Assembly (NCBI GenBank): GCA_965276825.1
Contig: OZ255630.1
Span: 124,001-188,000, forward strand
Reading direction: 5' to 3'
Source: G965276765 sp965276825
Lineage (GTDB): Bacteria; Actinomycetota; Acidimicrobiia; Acidimicrobiales; Palsa-688
Length of the DNA: 64,000 nucleotides
Part shown: positions 1 through 7,568 of the stretch, piece after piece
Layout of the letters: each line of letters starts with the position of its first letter
Numbering within the stretch: position 1 is the first letter of the stretch
The notes under the pieces: generated by a model
The model's database searches: none
What the model was told of the DNA's origin: nothing
What the model saw: the letters and a program-made list of their open reading frames with translations, nothing else
Made by a program: the position numbers and the translations under genes

Positions 1-2417
1 GCCGAGAGGTTGACCGCCATCCGCACCGGACTCAGGCCGGCATCGTCCCAGGCTTTCGCCTGCCGACAGGCCTCGCCCAGCACCCACCGGTCGAGATCCA
101 CGATGAGATCGGTCTCCTCCGCCAGCGGAAGGAAGGCGCCCGGGGTCAGCAGCCCTCGCTCGGGATGGGGCCAGCGGACCAGGGCCTCGACCGCGACCAC
201 GTGACCGTCCCGATCCATCTGGGGTTGGTAGTGCAGCGTCAGCTCACCCTTGACGACGGCCTCGTGGAGCTCGCCTTCGAGAGTCAGCTCCCCCCGGGCG
301 CCGGCATTCATCAGTGGCGCGTACCGGGCGTAATGGCCGCTGCCGGCCCGCTTCGCCGCGTACATGGCGGTGTCGGCGTTCTTGAACAACGACGACGTGT
401 CGGTGCCGTCGTCGGGGTACGCGGCGGCTCCGATGCTTCCGGCCACGTAGACCGGTTGGCCGTCGATGGTGAACGGCTCGGCCAGGGCGGCCACGATCCG
501 GTGGCCGAGCGCGGCCACGTCCGCATCGGAGCGCAGGTCGGGGACCAGCACGGCGAACTCGTCGCCCCCGAGACGCCCGAGGACGGCGCCCGGGCGCAGC
601 ACCCCGCCGATCCGCCTGCCGACCATCCGCAACAGCTCGTCGCCCGCCCCGTGCCCCATGCTGTCGTTGACCTTCTTGAAGCGGTCGAGGTCGCAGAACA
701 ACAGCCCGAGGCACCGGTGCCCGTCGGCCGCTTCGGTGATCGCCGCTTCGAGCGCCTCGCCGAAGTACCGCGCGTTGGGCAGGCCGGTCAGGGCGTCGTG
801 GTACGCCAGATGGCGGGTCCGCTCCTCGTCGATCCGGAGACGGGCAACGACCGCACGCTCCTGGTCGAGCAGCCGCAGCTTCTCCAGCGCGACCGCCCCC
901 TGGTCGGCCAGTCCGGCCATCCGCGGCACCAGATCGCCCCGGTCCACGAAGGTCGGGCCCTCGGCGCTCCTCGACACGGTGATGAGCCCGAGGAAGCGCC
1001 CGCCGTCGGAGATGGGCACGAGGACCACCTCCTCCTGACCCCACGACTCCAGTAGAGCGCGGAGGTAGGCGTCGTCGGTGCTGCTGCAGTGGTGATGCTC
1101 GGGGGCGCCGCCGGCAAGGAGCCGACCGAGGGCCGGGGTGTCGTCGAGGTGCACGGTCAACGGCGCCTCTGACCCGAGAGCGCGCAGCGTCCCGCCCCGC
1201 CCCTCGACCCGCAGCACCTGCTCCTCCGCCCGCCACAGCAGCACCGTGCTGATCTCCCCGCCGATCACCGTGGGGACCGCCCCGGCCAGGCGTTCGACGA
1301 CGACCTCGCTCGACGTCGCCGTGACCAGCACCCGCGCCAGGTGCAGCAGGGCTCCGGCGGCCGCCTCCCGCTCGCCGGCCTGCTCGAGTGAGGTGGCCAC
1401 GTCGAGGGCCACCGCAGCCTGGCGGGCGTAGGAGCGCAGGAGCTCCTCCTCGTCGTCGAAGAAGTCGCTGACGTCGTCGGTGAGCGCGGCCAGGCGCCCG
1501 TAGGTCCGCCGGGCGGAGGCCACGTCCACCACCAGGCGCCCGGCCGGGATCGGTCCGGCGTCGAGGATCTCCAGGCCGAGCCTGGCCGTCTCCTCGGTTC
1601 CCATCCCGTCGCCGTAGGTGAGCACGCGCCCCCGGACGTCTCGCACGGCGAGCACGAAACGGGGGACGTTGACCGCCTTGGCCGCACGAGCGACGATGCG
1701 TTGCAGGACGACGTCCACGCCGTCGGCCGACACCAGATCGGCCATGGTCGACTCGAAGTCGGCAGTGCGCCGGGACAGCGCTCCGGCCATCTCGACTCGG
1801 GCACGGCGCCTCCCGAGCGGTCGGAACCGGTGGTAGGGGCGCCATCTGACCTGGTACACGCACGCCGGGGCCCCGCGCACCTGGCACTCGAGGTGGGTCA
1901 CCTGGGCCGGCGGGAGCCCGAAGACCACGGAGATCTGGGTGAGCAGGCCCCACGTGTAGCGGCAATCCGAGGCGTCCGGTTGGTGACCGGGAAGGATCCG
2001 CAGGGAGATGACCGCCTCCGTGGGGCCGCTCGACACCGTCCGCGACTCGTAGTTGCTCGAGAACCTGGCCCCCGCCCTCGGCACGGCCCGGGCCAGCGCG
2101 GAGGGTCCGCCGAGGGTGCGCAGCAGCAACCGGAGTGGGCCGCTCACACCGGCGTGGGCCGCGGTCTCGCCGATGCGGTACGAGACGTCGGGGTCGTCGA
2201 GCACCACCCCGGCGGCCCGGAACAGCGCTACCTTCTGCTCCTGGCTGCTCCAGCGGCTGGTGTCCTCCACGTCGCCCAACGGACGGGTCTCCCCGGCCAG
2301 CGCCAGCAGGCGGTCGACGCCGCCCTCACCGGACTGCTCCCGCACGTGGGCCACCGTCAGCGCCAACGTCAGGTTCGACGAGTCGCGCGCCGCGGCAGGG
2401 GAGACGTCCACCTCCAC
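1..2417 (-). CDS. GGDEF-EAL cyclic-di-GMP protein with N-terminal sensor (3' end outside window)
   Basis: Signalling protein predicted to make and/or degrade cyclic di-GMP. The open frame runs off the left edge, so the C-terminal half of the EAL domain is missing. Seen in order: an N-terminal domain (about residues 1-200) ending in HLECQVRGAPACVYQV, which resembles the Cys-containing end of V4R-type ligand-binding domains; a GAF-like region (about 205-500); a GGDEF domain starting near YHDALTGLPN (about 540) with an intact GRLGGDEFAV active site (about 615); then EAL-domain start LTLHYQPQ and the VEALVRWP signature (about 727-745). No transmembrane segment is visible, so it is probably cytosolic. 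The start is uncertain: no ATG lies in frame and GTG codons at 2417 or 2411 are the best candidates. Both catalytic signatures are intact as far as visible, so the net direction of activity cannot be decided. Confidence 0.85.
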   Translation of the reverse strand, partial: MEVDVSPAAARDSSNLTLALTVAHVREQSGEGGVDRLLALAGETRPLGDVEDTSRWSSQEQKVALFRAAGVVLDDPDVSYRIGETAAHAGVSGPLRLLLRTLGGPSALARAVPRAGARFSSNYESRTVSSGPTEAVISLRILPGHQPDASDCRYTWGLLTQISVVFGLPPAQVTHLECQVRGAPACVYQVRWRPYHRFRPLGRRRARVEMAGALSRRTADFESTMADLVSADGVDVVLQRIVARAAKAVNVPRFVLAVRDVRGRVLTYGDGMGTEETARLGLEILDAGPIPAGRLVVDVASARRTYGRLAALTDDVSDFFDDEEELLRSYARQAAVALDVATSLEQAGEREAAAGALLHLARVLVTATSSEVVVERLAGAVPTVIGGEISTVLLWRAEEQVLRVEGRGGTLRALGSEAPLTVHLDDTPALGRLLAGGAPEHHHCSSTDDAYLRALLESWGQEEVVLVPISDGGRFLGLITVSRSAEGPTFVDRGDLVPRMAGLADQGAVALEKLRLLDQERAVVARLRIDEERTRHLAYHDALTGLPNARYFGEALEAAITEAADGHRCLGLLFCDLDRFKKVNDSMGHGAGDELLRMVGRRIGGVLRPGAVLGRLGGDEFAVLVPDLRSDADVAALGHRIVAALAEPFTIDGQPVYVAGSIGAAAYPDDGTDTSSLFKNADTAMYAAKRAGSGHYARYAPLMNAGARGELTLEGELHEAVVKGELTLHYQPQMDRDGHVVAVEALVRWPHPERGLLTPGAFLPLAEETDLIVDLDRWVLGEACRQAKAWDDAGLSPVRMAVNLS

Positions 2418-2512
2418 TACCTCGACATGGCCGCCACCGACTTGAGCGGTCCCCCGGGTGTGAGCGCGGTGGCCGCTCCCAGCAGCGCCGGTGAGTCTGC
2501 GGATCGGTGGTC

Positions 2513-2541
2513 CGAACGTTCGACTCTCGCGTCAACGCGAG
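2513..2541. promoter_or_regulatory. Two small palindromes upstream of the GGDEF-EAL gene
   Basis: CGAACGTTCG (2513-2522) is a perfect 10-bp palindrome, followed four bases later by CTCGCG-TCAA-CGCGAG (2526-2541). They lie in the 216-bp space upstream of the GGDEF-EAL gene and downstream of the MOSC gene. They could be operator or hairpin sequences; no promoter hexamers could be assigned with confidence. Confidence 0.3.
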
Positions 2542-2633
2542 GGCTCGGACCGGGCACAGCGAACGTCGAGCATGCTGTCGGCATGCCGCCGCACCCGTCG
2601 AGCCACCTCCGTGTCGCCCGTCCGAGCCGCGAC

Positions 2634-3290
2634 CTACCGAGAGCCGAGCGCTTCTGGGCTGACGGGCTCGAGCTCCAGGTGCTCTACCGGACCGGGACGG
2701 AAGCCGAGGGCGGGCACGCCCTCGTGATGCTCGGGTGGCCGGAGGCGTTCCAGGGCCTGGTGAGGTCCGGCGGGCAGGCGCACTTCGATGCGATCGCCTG
2801 GCCGGACCGGTCCTCCGTGCAGGACGACGCCCATGACGCCGGACTTGCGCACCACCTCGCCGTCCTCGTCGCGCCCCAGGACAAAGCTCAGCAGGCCTGA
2901 CCGGAAGGCGTTGATCTGGGCGCACGGGTTGCGCAGGCCGGTGACCTCGACCACCGCCTCGCGCCCGAGGCGCAGGTGGGTCCCACGCGGCAGGCCCAGC
3001 AGAGCGAGCCCAGTCGTGGTGACGTTCTCCCCGAGCTGGCCGGGACTCACCTCGAAGCCCTGCTCTCGCAGCTCGGCGAACAGCTCGGCGTGGATGAGGT
3101 GGACCTGGCGCAGGTTGGGCTGCGTCGGGTCGGCAGCCACGCGAGAACGGTGCTGCACGGTGACCCCAGCGTGAGCGTCGCCCTGAACGCCCAGACCGAC
3201 CAAAAGGGTGATCTCCTCGGTGGGGGCCTTGCTGAAGCGGTGCTCGCGGTCACGGCTGACGGCTACCACCAAGGGCTGCTCACTGCTCAC
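2634..3290 (-). CDS. MOSC domain protein
   Basis: Protein of 218 residues. MOSC domains bind the molybdenum cofactor or deliver sulfur to it. The sequence shows the family's typical pattern: an early GVQGDAHAG segment, a QVHLIHAELF stretch, SPGQLGENVTTTG, and the conserved cysteine in TGLRNPCAQINAF (about residues 115-127). It is most like the stand-alone YiiM-type or actinobacterial MOSC proteins, with no attached beta-barrel or ferredoxin domain. It lies on the same strand as the preceding GGDEF-EAL gene but 216 bp away, so an operon is unlikely. No molybdoenzyme is nearby to suggest a partner. Substrate unknown. Confidence 0.85.
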   Translation of the reverse strand: MSSEQPLVVAVSRDREHRFSKAPTEEITLLVGLGVQGDAHAGVTVQHRSRVAADPTQPNLRQVHLIHAELFAELREQGFEVSPGQLGENVTTTGLALLGLPRGTHLRLGREAVVEVTGLRNPCAQINAFRSGLLSFVLGRDEDGEVVRKSGVMGVVLHGGPVRPGDRIEVRLPAGPHQALERLRPPEHHEGVPALGFRPGPVEHLELEPVSPEALGSR

Positions 3291-3424
3291 GGCGCCATTC
3301 TGCTCCGCCCGGCATCGCGTCGACCAGCGAGGCCCCTACCCTGTGTCAGTCGCCGATCGGCTTGCGGGCGGCACCGTTGCTCGGCCACAGAAGGTGCTGT
3401 CGTGCCAGGTCAGTGACGGGCAAA

Positions 3425-4003
3425 TCAGCCCAAGAGCGCGCTCGCCGCCCGCAGTTCGTCGAGGGCCGACAGGGTGTACGGGGCGAGTTGGTCGTCGGCG
3501 TCCCGGTTGTTGTCGGACCACTGGGCGTAGCCCCGCTTGAACGCGAGGACTCCTAGCTCGGACGCGAGGTGCGCCGCCGGGTCGGGCACACGACGGGCGA
3601 GGAGGGCTGTCGTCATGGCGGCCGCGAGACCGACGCTCTTGAGCGCGTCGCGCTCCTGGAGCTCGGCGCTGGCGGCGACGGCTGCCTTCAGGCGTGGGCC
3701 GAGCTCTCGGTTCATCGGGCCCATCGCGCTCGAGGCCCGCTCGAGGCCGGCTGCGACCGCCTCGAGCGGGCTCGCGCTGACGGGCGCCTCGGTGATCCCC
3801 TCGGCCAGCAGTCGGCTCAGCATCTCCTGCCCGGCGACGAGAAGCTCACGCTTGTCCGGGAAGTAGCGGAAGAAGGTGCTCTTCGTGACCCCGGCGCGCT
3901 CGGCGATCTGCGTGACCGTTGTGGCGTCGTACCCCTGCTCGGTGAACAGGTCTACGGCACCAACGACCAGTCGCTCGCGCGCCCCTGCCGCCCACCGAGC
4001 CAT
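3425..4003 (-). CDS. TetR-family transcriptional regulator
   Basis: TetR repressor of 192 residues. The N-terminal helix-turn-helix is clear: RERLVVGAVDLFTEQGYDA, TTVTQIAERAGVTKSTFFRYF (about residues 9-50), then a helical ligand-binding C-terminal part without recognisable family. The gene is divergent from the SDR gene at 4090, and two inverted repeats lie between them, so autoregulation and control of the SDR gene are the natural reading. A TAGGAT hexamer (4010-4015 on this strand) ends six bases before the ATG at 4003, suggesting a leaderless transcript. Ligand unknown. Confidence 0.9.
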   Translation of the reverse strand: MARWAAGARERLVVGAVDLFTEQGYDATTVTQIAERAGVTKSTFFRYFPDKRELLVAGQEMLSRLLAEGITEAPVSASPLEAVAAGLERASSAMGPMNRELGPRLKAAVAASAELQERDALKSVGLAAAMTTALLARRVPDPAAHLASELGVLAFKRGYAQWSDNNRDADDQLAPYTLSALDELRAASALLG

Positions 4004-4018
4004 GGATCGATCCTATGC

Positions 4019-4038
4019 GATGGGACAACTGTCCCGTC
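4019..4038. promoter_or_regulatory. TetR-type operator 1
   Basis: Inverted repeat with core GGGACA-AC-TGTCCC (4022-4035). Extended over 20 bp, 8 of 10 positions per arm are symmetric. It begins directly upstream of the presumed -10 of the TetR gene, where bound repressor would block its promoter. The half-site GATGGGACAA (4019-4028) recurs at 4052-4061. Confidence 0.65.
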
Positions 4039-4050
4039 GTGCTGTTACTG

Positions 4051-4072
4051 TGATGGGACAAGGTTCCCATCA
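4051..4072. promoter_or_regulatory. TetR-type operator 2
   Basis: Inverted repeat TGATGGGA-N6-TCCCATCA. It lies 18-39 bp before the SDR GTG start and carries the same GATGGGACAA half-site as operator 1, offset by 33 bp (about three helical turns), so two repressor dimers would sit on the same DNA face. Confidence 0.65.
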
Positions 4073-4089
4073 CTGTTCAGGAGAGTTTC

Positions 4090-4971
4090 GTGCAGGTATT
4101 CGTCACCGGTGGTACCGGTCTCATTGGCTCTGCCGTCGTCCCCGAGCTGCTCGGCCACGGCCACACCGTCCTCGCCCTCGCCCGGTCCGACGCGTCCGTG
4201 TCGGCCCTCGAGGCGGCCGGCGCCGCGACGATCCGGGGCGGTCTCGTCGACCTGCACGTCCTGCGCACCGGCGCCGGTCGGTCCGACGGGGTCATCAATT
4301 TGGCCTTCAGCCGCGACTACAGCAGTGCTGACGCCGTCGCGCAGGCGGTCGCCGAGGAAGGCGTCGCGCTCGCCGCCCTGGGCGACGAGCTGGTCGGCAG
4401 CGATCGCCCCTTCGTTACGGTCTCAGGCACGCCGTGGGTGCCCGGCCACCTGTCCACCGAGGTCGACCCGCTGCCGACCGCCGGCCCGGTCGGGGGTCGT
4501 GCCGGCGCGGTCACTGCATTGCTCGACCTGGCGTCGCGGGGGGTCCGAAGCACGGCCGTGCGCATGCCGCGCACCGTCCACAACGAGGGCAAAGGCGGCT
4601 TCGCCGGCCTGCTGACCGACATCGCACGCCGCACCGGGGTGTCCGGCTACCCGGGCGACGGCGCCCAGCGCTGGCCCGCCGTGCACGCCCTCGACGCCGC
4701 CGTCCTCTTCCGATTGGCCCTGGAACAAGCACCAGCTAGGACCTCCTGGCACGCGGTAGCCGACGAGGGCGACGCGGTACGTGAGATCGCCGCAGTCATC
4801 GGCCGGCGGCTCCAGCTGCCGGTCGAGGCGGTCCCCGAGGAGACCTACGGGCCGTTCGGCGCAATCTTCGCAACCGATCAGCCCTCGTCCAGCGCCCACA
4901 CCCGTGAAGCGCTCGGCTGGGAGCCGACACACCCGAGCCTGCTGGAGGACCTAGAGAACATTCACCCCTGA
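4090..4971 (+). CDS. Extended SDR (NAD-dependent epimerase/dehydratase family)
   Basis: Protein of 293 residues of the atypical/extended short-chain dehydrogenase type. The Rossmann signature TGGTGLIGSAVV sits at residues 7-18, and HALDAA with the GWEPTHPSLLEDL ending is typical of NAD(P)-binding epimerase-like proteins. The classical YxxxK pair is not obvious, which is common among atypical SDRs, so catalysis cannot be confirmed. The start is GTG at 4090 with GGAGAG 5-10 bases upstream. Transcribed divergently from the TetR gene and very likely its regulatory target. Physiological substrate unknown; related TetR-controlled SDRs often handle reactive or xenobiotic compounds, but that is family knowledge, not seen here. 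Confidence 0.85.
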   Translation: MQVFVTGGTGLIGSAVVPELLGHGHTVLALARSDASVSALEAAGAATIRGGLVDLHVLRTGAGRSDGVINLAFSRDYSSADAVAQAVAEEGVALAALGDELVGSDRPFVTVSGTPWVPGHLSTEVDPLPTAGPVGGRAGAVTALLDLASRGVRSTAVRMPRTVHNEGKGGFAGLLTDIARRTGVSGYPGDGAQRWPAVHALDAAVLFRLALEQAPARTSWHAVADEGDAVREIAAVIGRRLQLPVEAVPEETYGPFGAIFATDQPSSSAHTREALGWEPTHPSLLEDLENIHP

Positions 4972-5032
4972 CTGCCACAGGCCGAAGGGGCCGCCGCAGA
5001 CGATCGGGCGCGCGTTCCCGGTGCCCGATCGG

Positions 5033-5274
5033 CTACTCGGACGGCTCGTTCGCGTACTCCTCCCTGAGCGCAGCGATCACCGACGACCGTGGCGTGAACA
5101 CGTCGAGGACACCGACAGCTCGCAGGGCGGGAGGCAGCGTGCGAAGTTGGGTCAGGATCGCTGCACGCTCGGAACTGTCTTGGGGGGGTCATCGAGAAGT
5201 TCTGCGTTGGCGACGAACGCCGCGACGGTGCCTTTGCGGGCCGTCGTTCCAGCGAAGGTGGCGATGTTGTGTCC
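5033..5274 (-). pseudogene. Frameshifted small gene remnant
   Basis: The 4972-5392 gap holds no intact gene. On the minus strand a coding-like stretch (ATFAGTTARKGTVAAFVAN, then ELLDD) runs to a run of seven C (seven G at 5182-5188 on the plus strand). Only after a one-base shift does it continue as AILTQLRTLPPALRAV and SSVIAALREEY to a TAG at 5033-5035. No start codon is in frame after an upstream stop at 5275-5277. It reads as a decayed fragment of an unrecognised protein; chance coding is possible. Confidence 0.35.
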
Positions 5275-5392
5275 TCATCGGGCGGCGCGTCCTCAGGTCT
5301 GATCGGTTCGGCGGCCGGCCATGTTCTCTGGCCGTGGTGCGGGAACGCGCCCGCAGCACGAATCGGTGACCGAACGGCCGTGCGGCTGCGTG

Positions 5393-6034
5393 TCATTGGC
5401 TCTTGTCGGCCTCAGGGCGAGGTCCGGGGACCTCGCTGGCCCCGTCAGTGTCGGTGGATCTGGGCGGAAGGGGGACGGCGGGAACCTGTGTGCTGAGGTC
5501 GTGGCCGATGAGCACTGCGAGGGAGCTGAAGATTCCCGTGTCTCGACCCCCGACGAGTTCCCACGACCGTGCGATCCCAAGGATCAGCGATATGACCAGG
5601 AGATTGCTCAACGACGCCAGCCAGTTGGTGCTGCGAGGATTGATGAGAAGCTCGATGCCGGTATCGAGCTGGAAGCCGAAGAACACCAGAAGGAGGACGG
5701 TGAACGTGATGTGCCGGGCACGTCGATGCTGCATCGAAGGGTTGACAAGGATGGATCGCATCCCTGCAGCACTGAAGAAGAAGCCGATGGTGGCGAGCAC
5801 CACGGCGGGGACCCCTACGTTGGTTCCAGGCACGAGGCCGAACAGCGAGACCGCCAACGCATTGGTGAACGATAGGAGCGCGGCGGCCGCTCGGACCTGT
5901 TGGGCGACGGCTGGGAAGGACCTTGCGGCGGTACGGCTCTCCCGAACGGTCATGACAACGAACAAGAGGCCCGTGAGCGCGGCGGCGGAGGTGGCGATTG
6001 CCGTGAACAGCTCTCGGTAGCTTCCAGTCAGCAC
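5393..6034 (-). CDS. Small integral membrane protein of unknown function
   Basis: Protein of 213 residues with about five hydrophobic segments: ALTGLLFVVMTV near residue 20, ALLSFTNALAVSLFGLV near 55, VPAVVLATIGFFFSAAG near 78, FTVLLLVFFGFQLDTGI near 115 and LLVISLILGIA near 145. A polar, Pro-rich tail of about 45 residues follows. No catalytic motif is visible. The pattern resembles uncharacterised actinobacterial membrane proteins. It stands alone between a pseudogene fragment and a broken TetR gene, so context gives no hint of function. Confidence 0.75.
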   Translation of the reverse strand: MLTGSYRELFTAIATSAAALTGLLFVVMTVRESRTAARSFPAVAQQVRAAAALLSFTNALAVSLFGLVPGTNVGVPAVVLATIGFFFSAAGMRSILVNPSMQHRRARHITFTVLLLVFFGFQLDTGIELLINPRSTNWLASLSNLLVISLILGIARSWELVGGRDTGIFSSLAVLIGHDLSTQVPAVPLPPRSTDTDGASEVPGPRPEADKSQ

Positions 6035-6178
6035 CGTCCAACGGTAGTCGCACCGAGTCTCCCGAAGGATACGAAGCTGGGTGTGCCGTATAGTGAACCA
6101 CGTACGGACGGATCTGGGGCGCCCCGTCTCTTGCCGTTGATTGTCACCGGATGGGGATCCCCGGGTCGAGTCGACTTG

Positions 6179-6700
6179 CTACTCGCGATGCCCGGGCAGT
6201 ACCGGCAGGTCGAGGAGCTGCTCGAGCTCGCGACGCCGGTCATGTCTGCGGCTGGGTCTGATGTCCTGCTGAACGACGGTGCCAAGCAGCCAGGACAGGA
6301 CGATGTCTGCTGCGGCGTCGGGCTCGGCATGGTGGGCGCCGAGCAGGATCTCACCCAAGAACACACGGATCGCAGCGAGATTGCGTTCGACCGGCGCCGT
6401 TGCGCCGCGACGGCTGAGCGCGATCCAGTGCTCAAACCACAGCAGCGCTGCGTACGGCTTCGCGTCGAACATGGCCAGGTAGGCGTCGATGACGCGCCAC
6501 AGCCGCATGTCAGGGTCAGGTTCGGCATCGGCGGCGTGGCGCAGGGTGTCCAAGGAGGGCGTCGAGGTGTTCGTCCATCGCCTGGTCGATGATCTCGTCG
6601 ACGTCTTCGGCCGGATCGGCCAACTGCAGCCCTGACCACCAACACAAGACATGCGCAGGGAGCCGAACGTGCTGCGAGTCAATTCGAGCGGGTCTGGTCC
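6179..6700 (-). pseudogene. TetR-family regulator, frameshifted
   Basis: The C-terminal regulatory domain is well preserved: DTLRHAADAEPDPDMRL, WRVIDAYLAMFDAKPYAALL, WFEHWIALSRRG and IVLSWLLGTVVQQDIRPS resemble BetI/YcdC-like TetR C-terminal domains. The preceding part, DPAEDVDEIIDQAMDEHL followed by DALL, is in another frame. Joining them needs removal of one base near 6555 (four bases CTTG between Leu and Asp codons). The helix-turn-helix further upstream is not recognisable in any frame, though VLCWWSG may be the remains of its YWWF-type end. Probably non-functional unless the frameshift is a sequencing error. Confidence 0.6.
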
Positions 6701-6860
6701 GCAGTGGCTGATCACCATATGGGGATCCTCGGCTGGGACGGGTAGAACGCTCGTCGATGGTCCGGATGAGCGATCCATCCTCCATGAGCCGGTCGACATC
6801 GTCGCTCTCGCTGGCATCGTGAGCCACCTCGTGCTGCCCAACTCCGACGTTCGGTAGCAG

Positions 6861-6882
6861 ACCGCGTGCCAAGGCACGCGGT
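6861..6882. repeat. 22-bp near-perfect palindrome
   Basis: ACCGCGTGCC-AA-GGCACGCGGT: ten perfectly paired bases per arm and a two-base centre. No T-run follows on either strand, so it is not a standard terminator. It lies six bases from the larger palindrome in front of the toxin-antitoxin genes and could be a second operator. Confidence 0.5.
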
Positions 6883-6887
6883 CCCGG

Positions 6888-6918
6888 AGTGTACCACCTA
6901 ACCGTTAGGTGGTACACT
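6888..6918 (+). promoter_or_regulatory. 31-bp perfect palindrome; toxin-antitoxin operator and leaderless promoter
   Basis: Left arm AGTGTACCACCTAAC, centre C (6903), right arm GTTAGGTGGTACACT: 15 of 15 paired. Its last six bases, TACACT (6913-6918), form a good -10 element that ends six bases before the GTG at 6925, so the antitoxin mRNA is probably leaderless. Symmetry gives an identical hexamer on the other strand. Binding of the antitoxin or toxin-antitoxin complex here would give classical autorepression. Confidence 0.7.
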
Positions 6919-6924
6919 TATCTC

Positions 6925-7188
6925 GTGCCGACCGCACGTCCCCGCCATCAGGTGACCGAGACACCAGCCGTCGCCCGTGCGATCGACCGCGCCGCAACGC
7001 GGTGGCCGGGGGAGCCGCGTTCGAAACTGCTCCTACGACTGGTCGACGTCGGTAGCGAAACGTTGGAGCAGCACGACAAGCAAGACATCGAGGTTCACCA
7101 CGCCGCCGTGACGGCCAGCAGCGGCGCATACCCCGACGCGTTTGGGCCCGACTATCTCGCCGAGCTGCGGGAGGACTGGCCAGCGTGA
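6925..7188 (+). CDS. Putative antitoxin of a VapBC-type pair
   Basis: Protein of 87 residues starting at GTG 6925, six bases after a -10-like hexamer inside the 31-bp palindrome. The sequence begins with a basic arm (PTARPRHQVTETPAV) followed by ARAIDRAATRWPG and SKLLLRLVDVGSETL, the size and layout of small DNA-binding antitoxins. A longer reading frame starts within the palindrome at 6889, but it would put coding sequence on the operator. The stop overlaps the toxin's GTG start by four bases. Exact DNA-binding fold not recognised; the call rests on position, size and the toxin next to it. Confidence 0.65.
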   Translation: MPTARPRHQVTETPAVARAIDRAATRWPGEPRSKLLLRLVDVGSETLEQHDKQDIEVHHAAVTASSGAYPDAFGPDYLAELREDWPA

Positions 7189-7568
7189 TCGCTTTGGACG
7201 CCAGCGTCCTGATCGCTCACCTCAGCCCGGTCGGTTCCCACCACGCGGCGGGAACCGCCATCCTGCTCGACGCCACACCAGGCTCGACGCTCGTCCACAC
7301 CGTCACGATGGCAGAGGTTCTCGTTGGCGGTGTCAGGGCTGGCCGCGGGGCGGCTCTGCGCGATGACCTCCGAGCAGCCGGTGTCGATCTCGCACCGCAC
7401 GACGCCGACGAACCGTTGCGCCTGGCCGAACTGCGGGCCAGCACCGGCCTCAAGCTGCCCGACTGCTGCGTATTGGACGTCGCTGTCCACCACCGGGCCT
7501 CTCTCGCCACGTTCGACGCCGCCCTCGCCTCGGCCGCACGGCACCGTGGCGTGGCCGTCGTCCCGTGA
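7185..7568 (+). CDS. PIN-domain toxin, VapC-like
   Basis: PIN-domain ribonuclease of 127 residues, the usual VapC length. The acidic metal-binding residues are in place: D5 in MIALDASVLI, E44 in TMAEVLVGG, D93 and D98 in LPDCCVLDVA, and D111 in SLATFD. VapC toxins cleave tRNA or rRNA; the target here cannot be read from sequence. The GTG start overlaps the antitoxin stop (GTGA), which implies translational coupling. Confidence 0.85.
   Translation: MIALDASVLIAHLSPVGSHHAAGTAILLDATPGSTLVHTVTMAEVLVGGVRAGRGAALRDDLRAAGVDLAPHDADEPLRLAELRASTGLKLPDCCVLDVAVHHRASLATFDAALASAARHRGVAVVP

Noticed and set aside
244..1965. Minus-strand frame of 573 residues overlapping the GGDEF-EAL gene
   Set aside because: A different frame of the same strand; Arg/Pro/Gly-rich with no motif, whereas the overlapping frame shows GGDEF and EAL signatures.
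2513..2522. LexA/SOS box at CGAACGTTCG
   Set aside because: The actinobacterial box needs four bases between the CGAAC and GTTCG halves; here they are directly joined.
6861..6882. Rho-independent terminator
   Set aside because: Perfect hairpin but no T-run on either strand, and it lies upstream of the toxin-antitoxin genes beside another palindrome.
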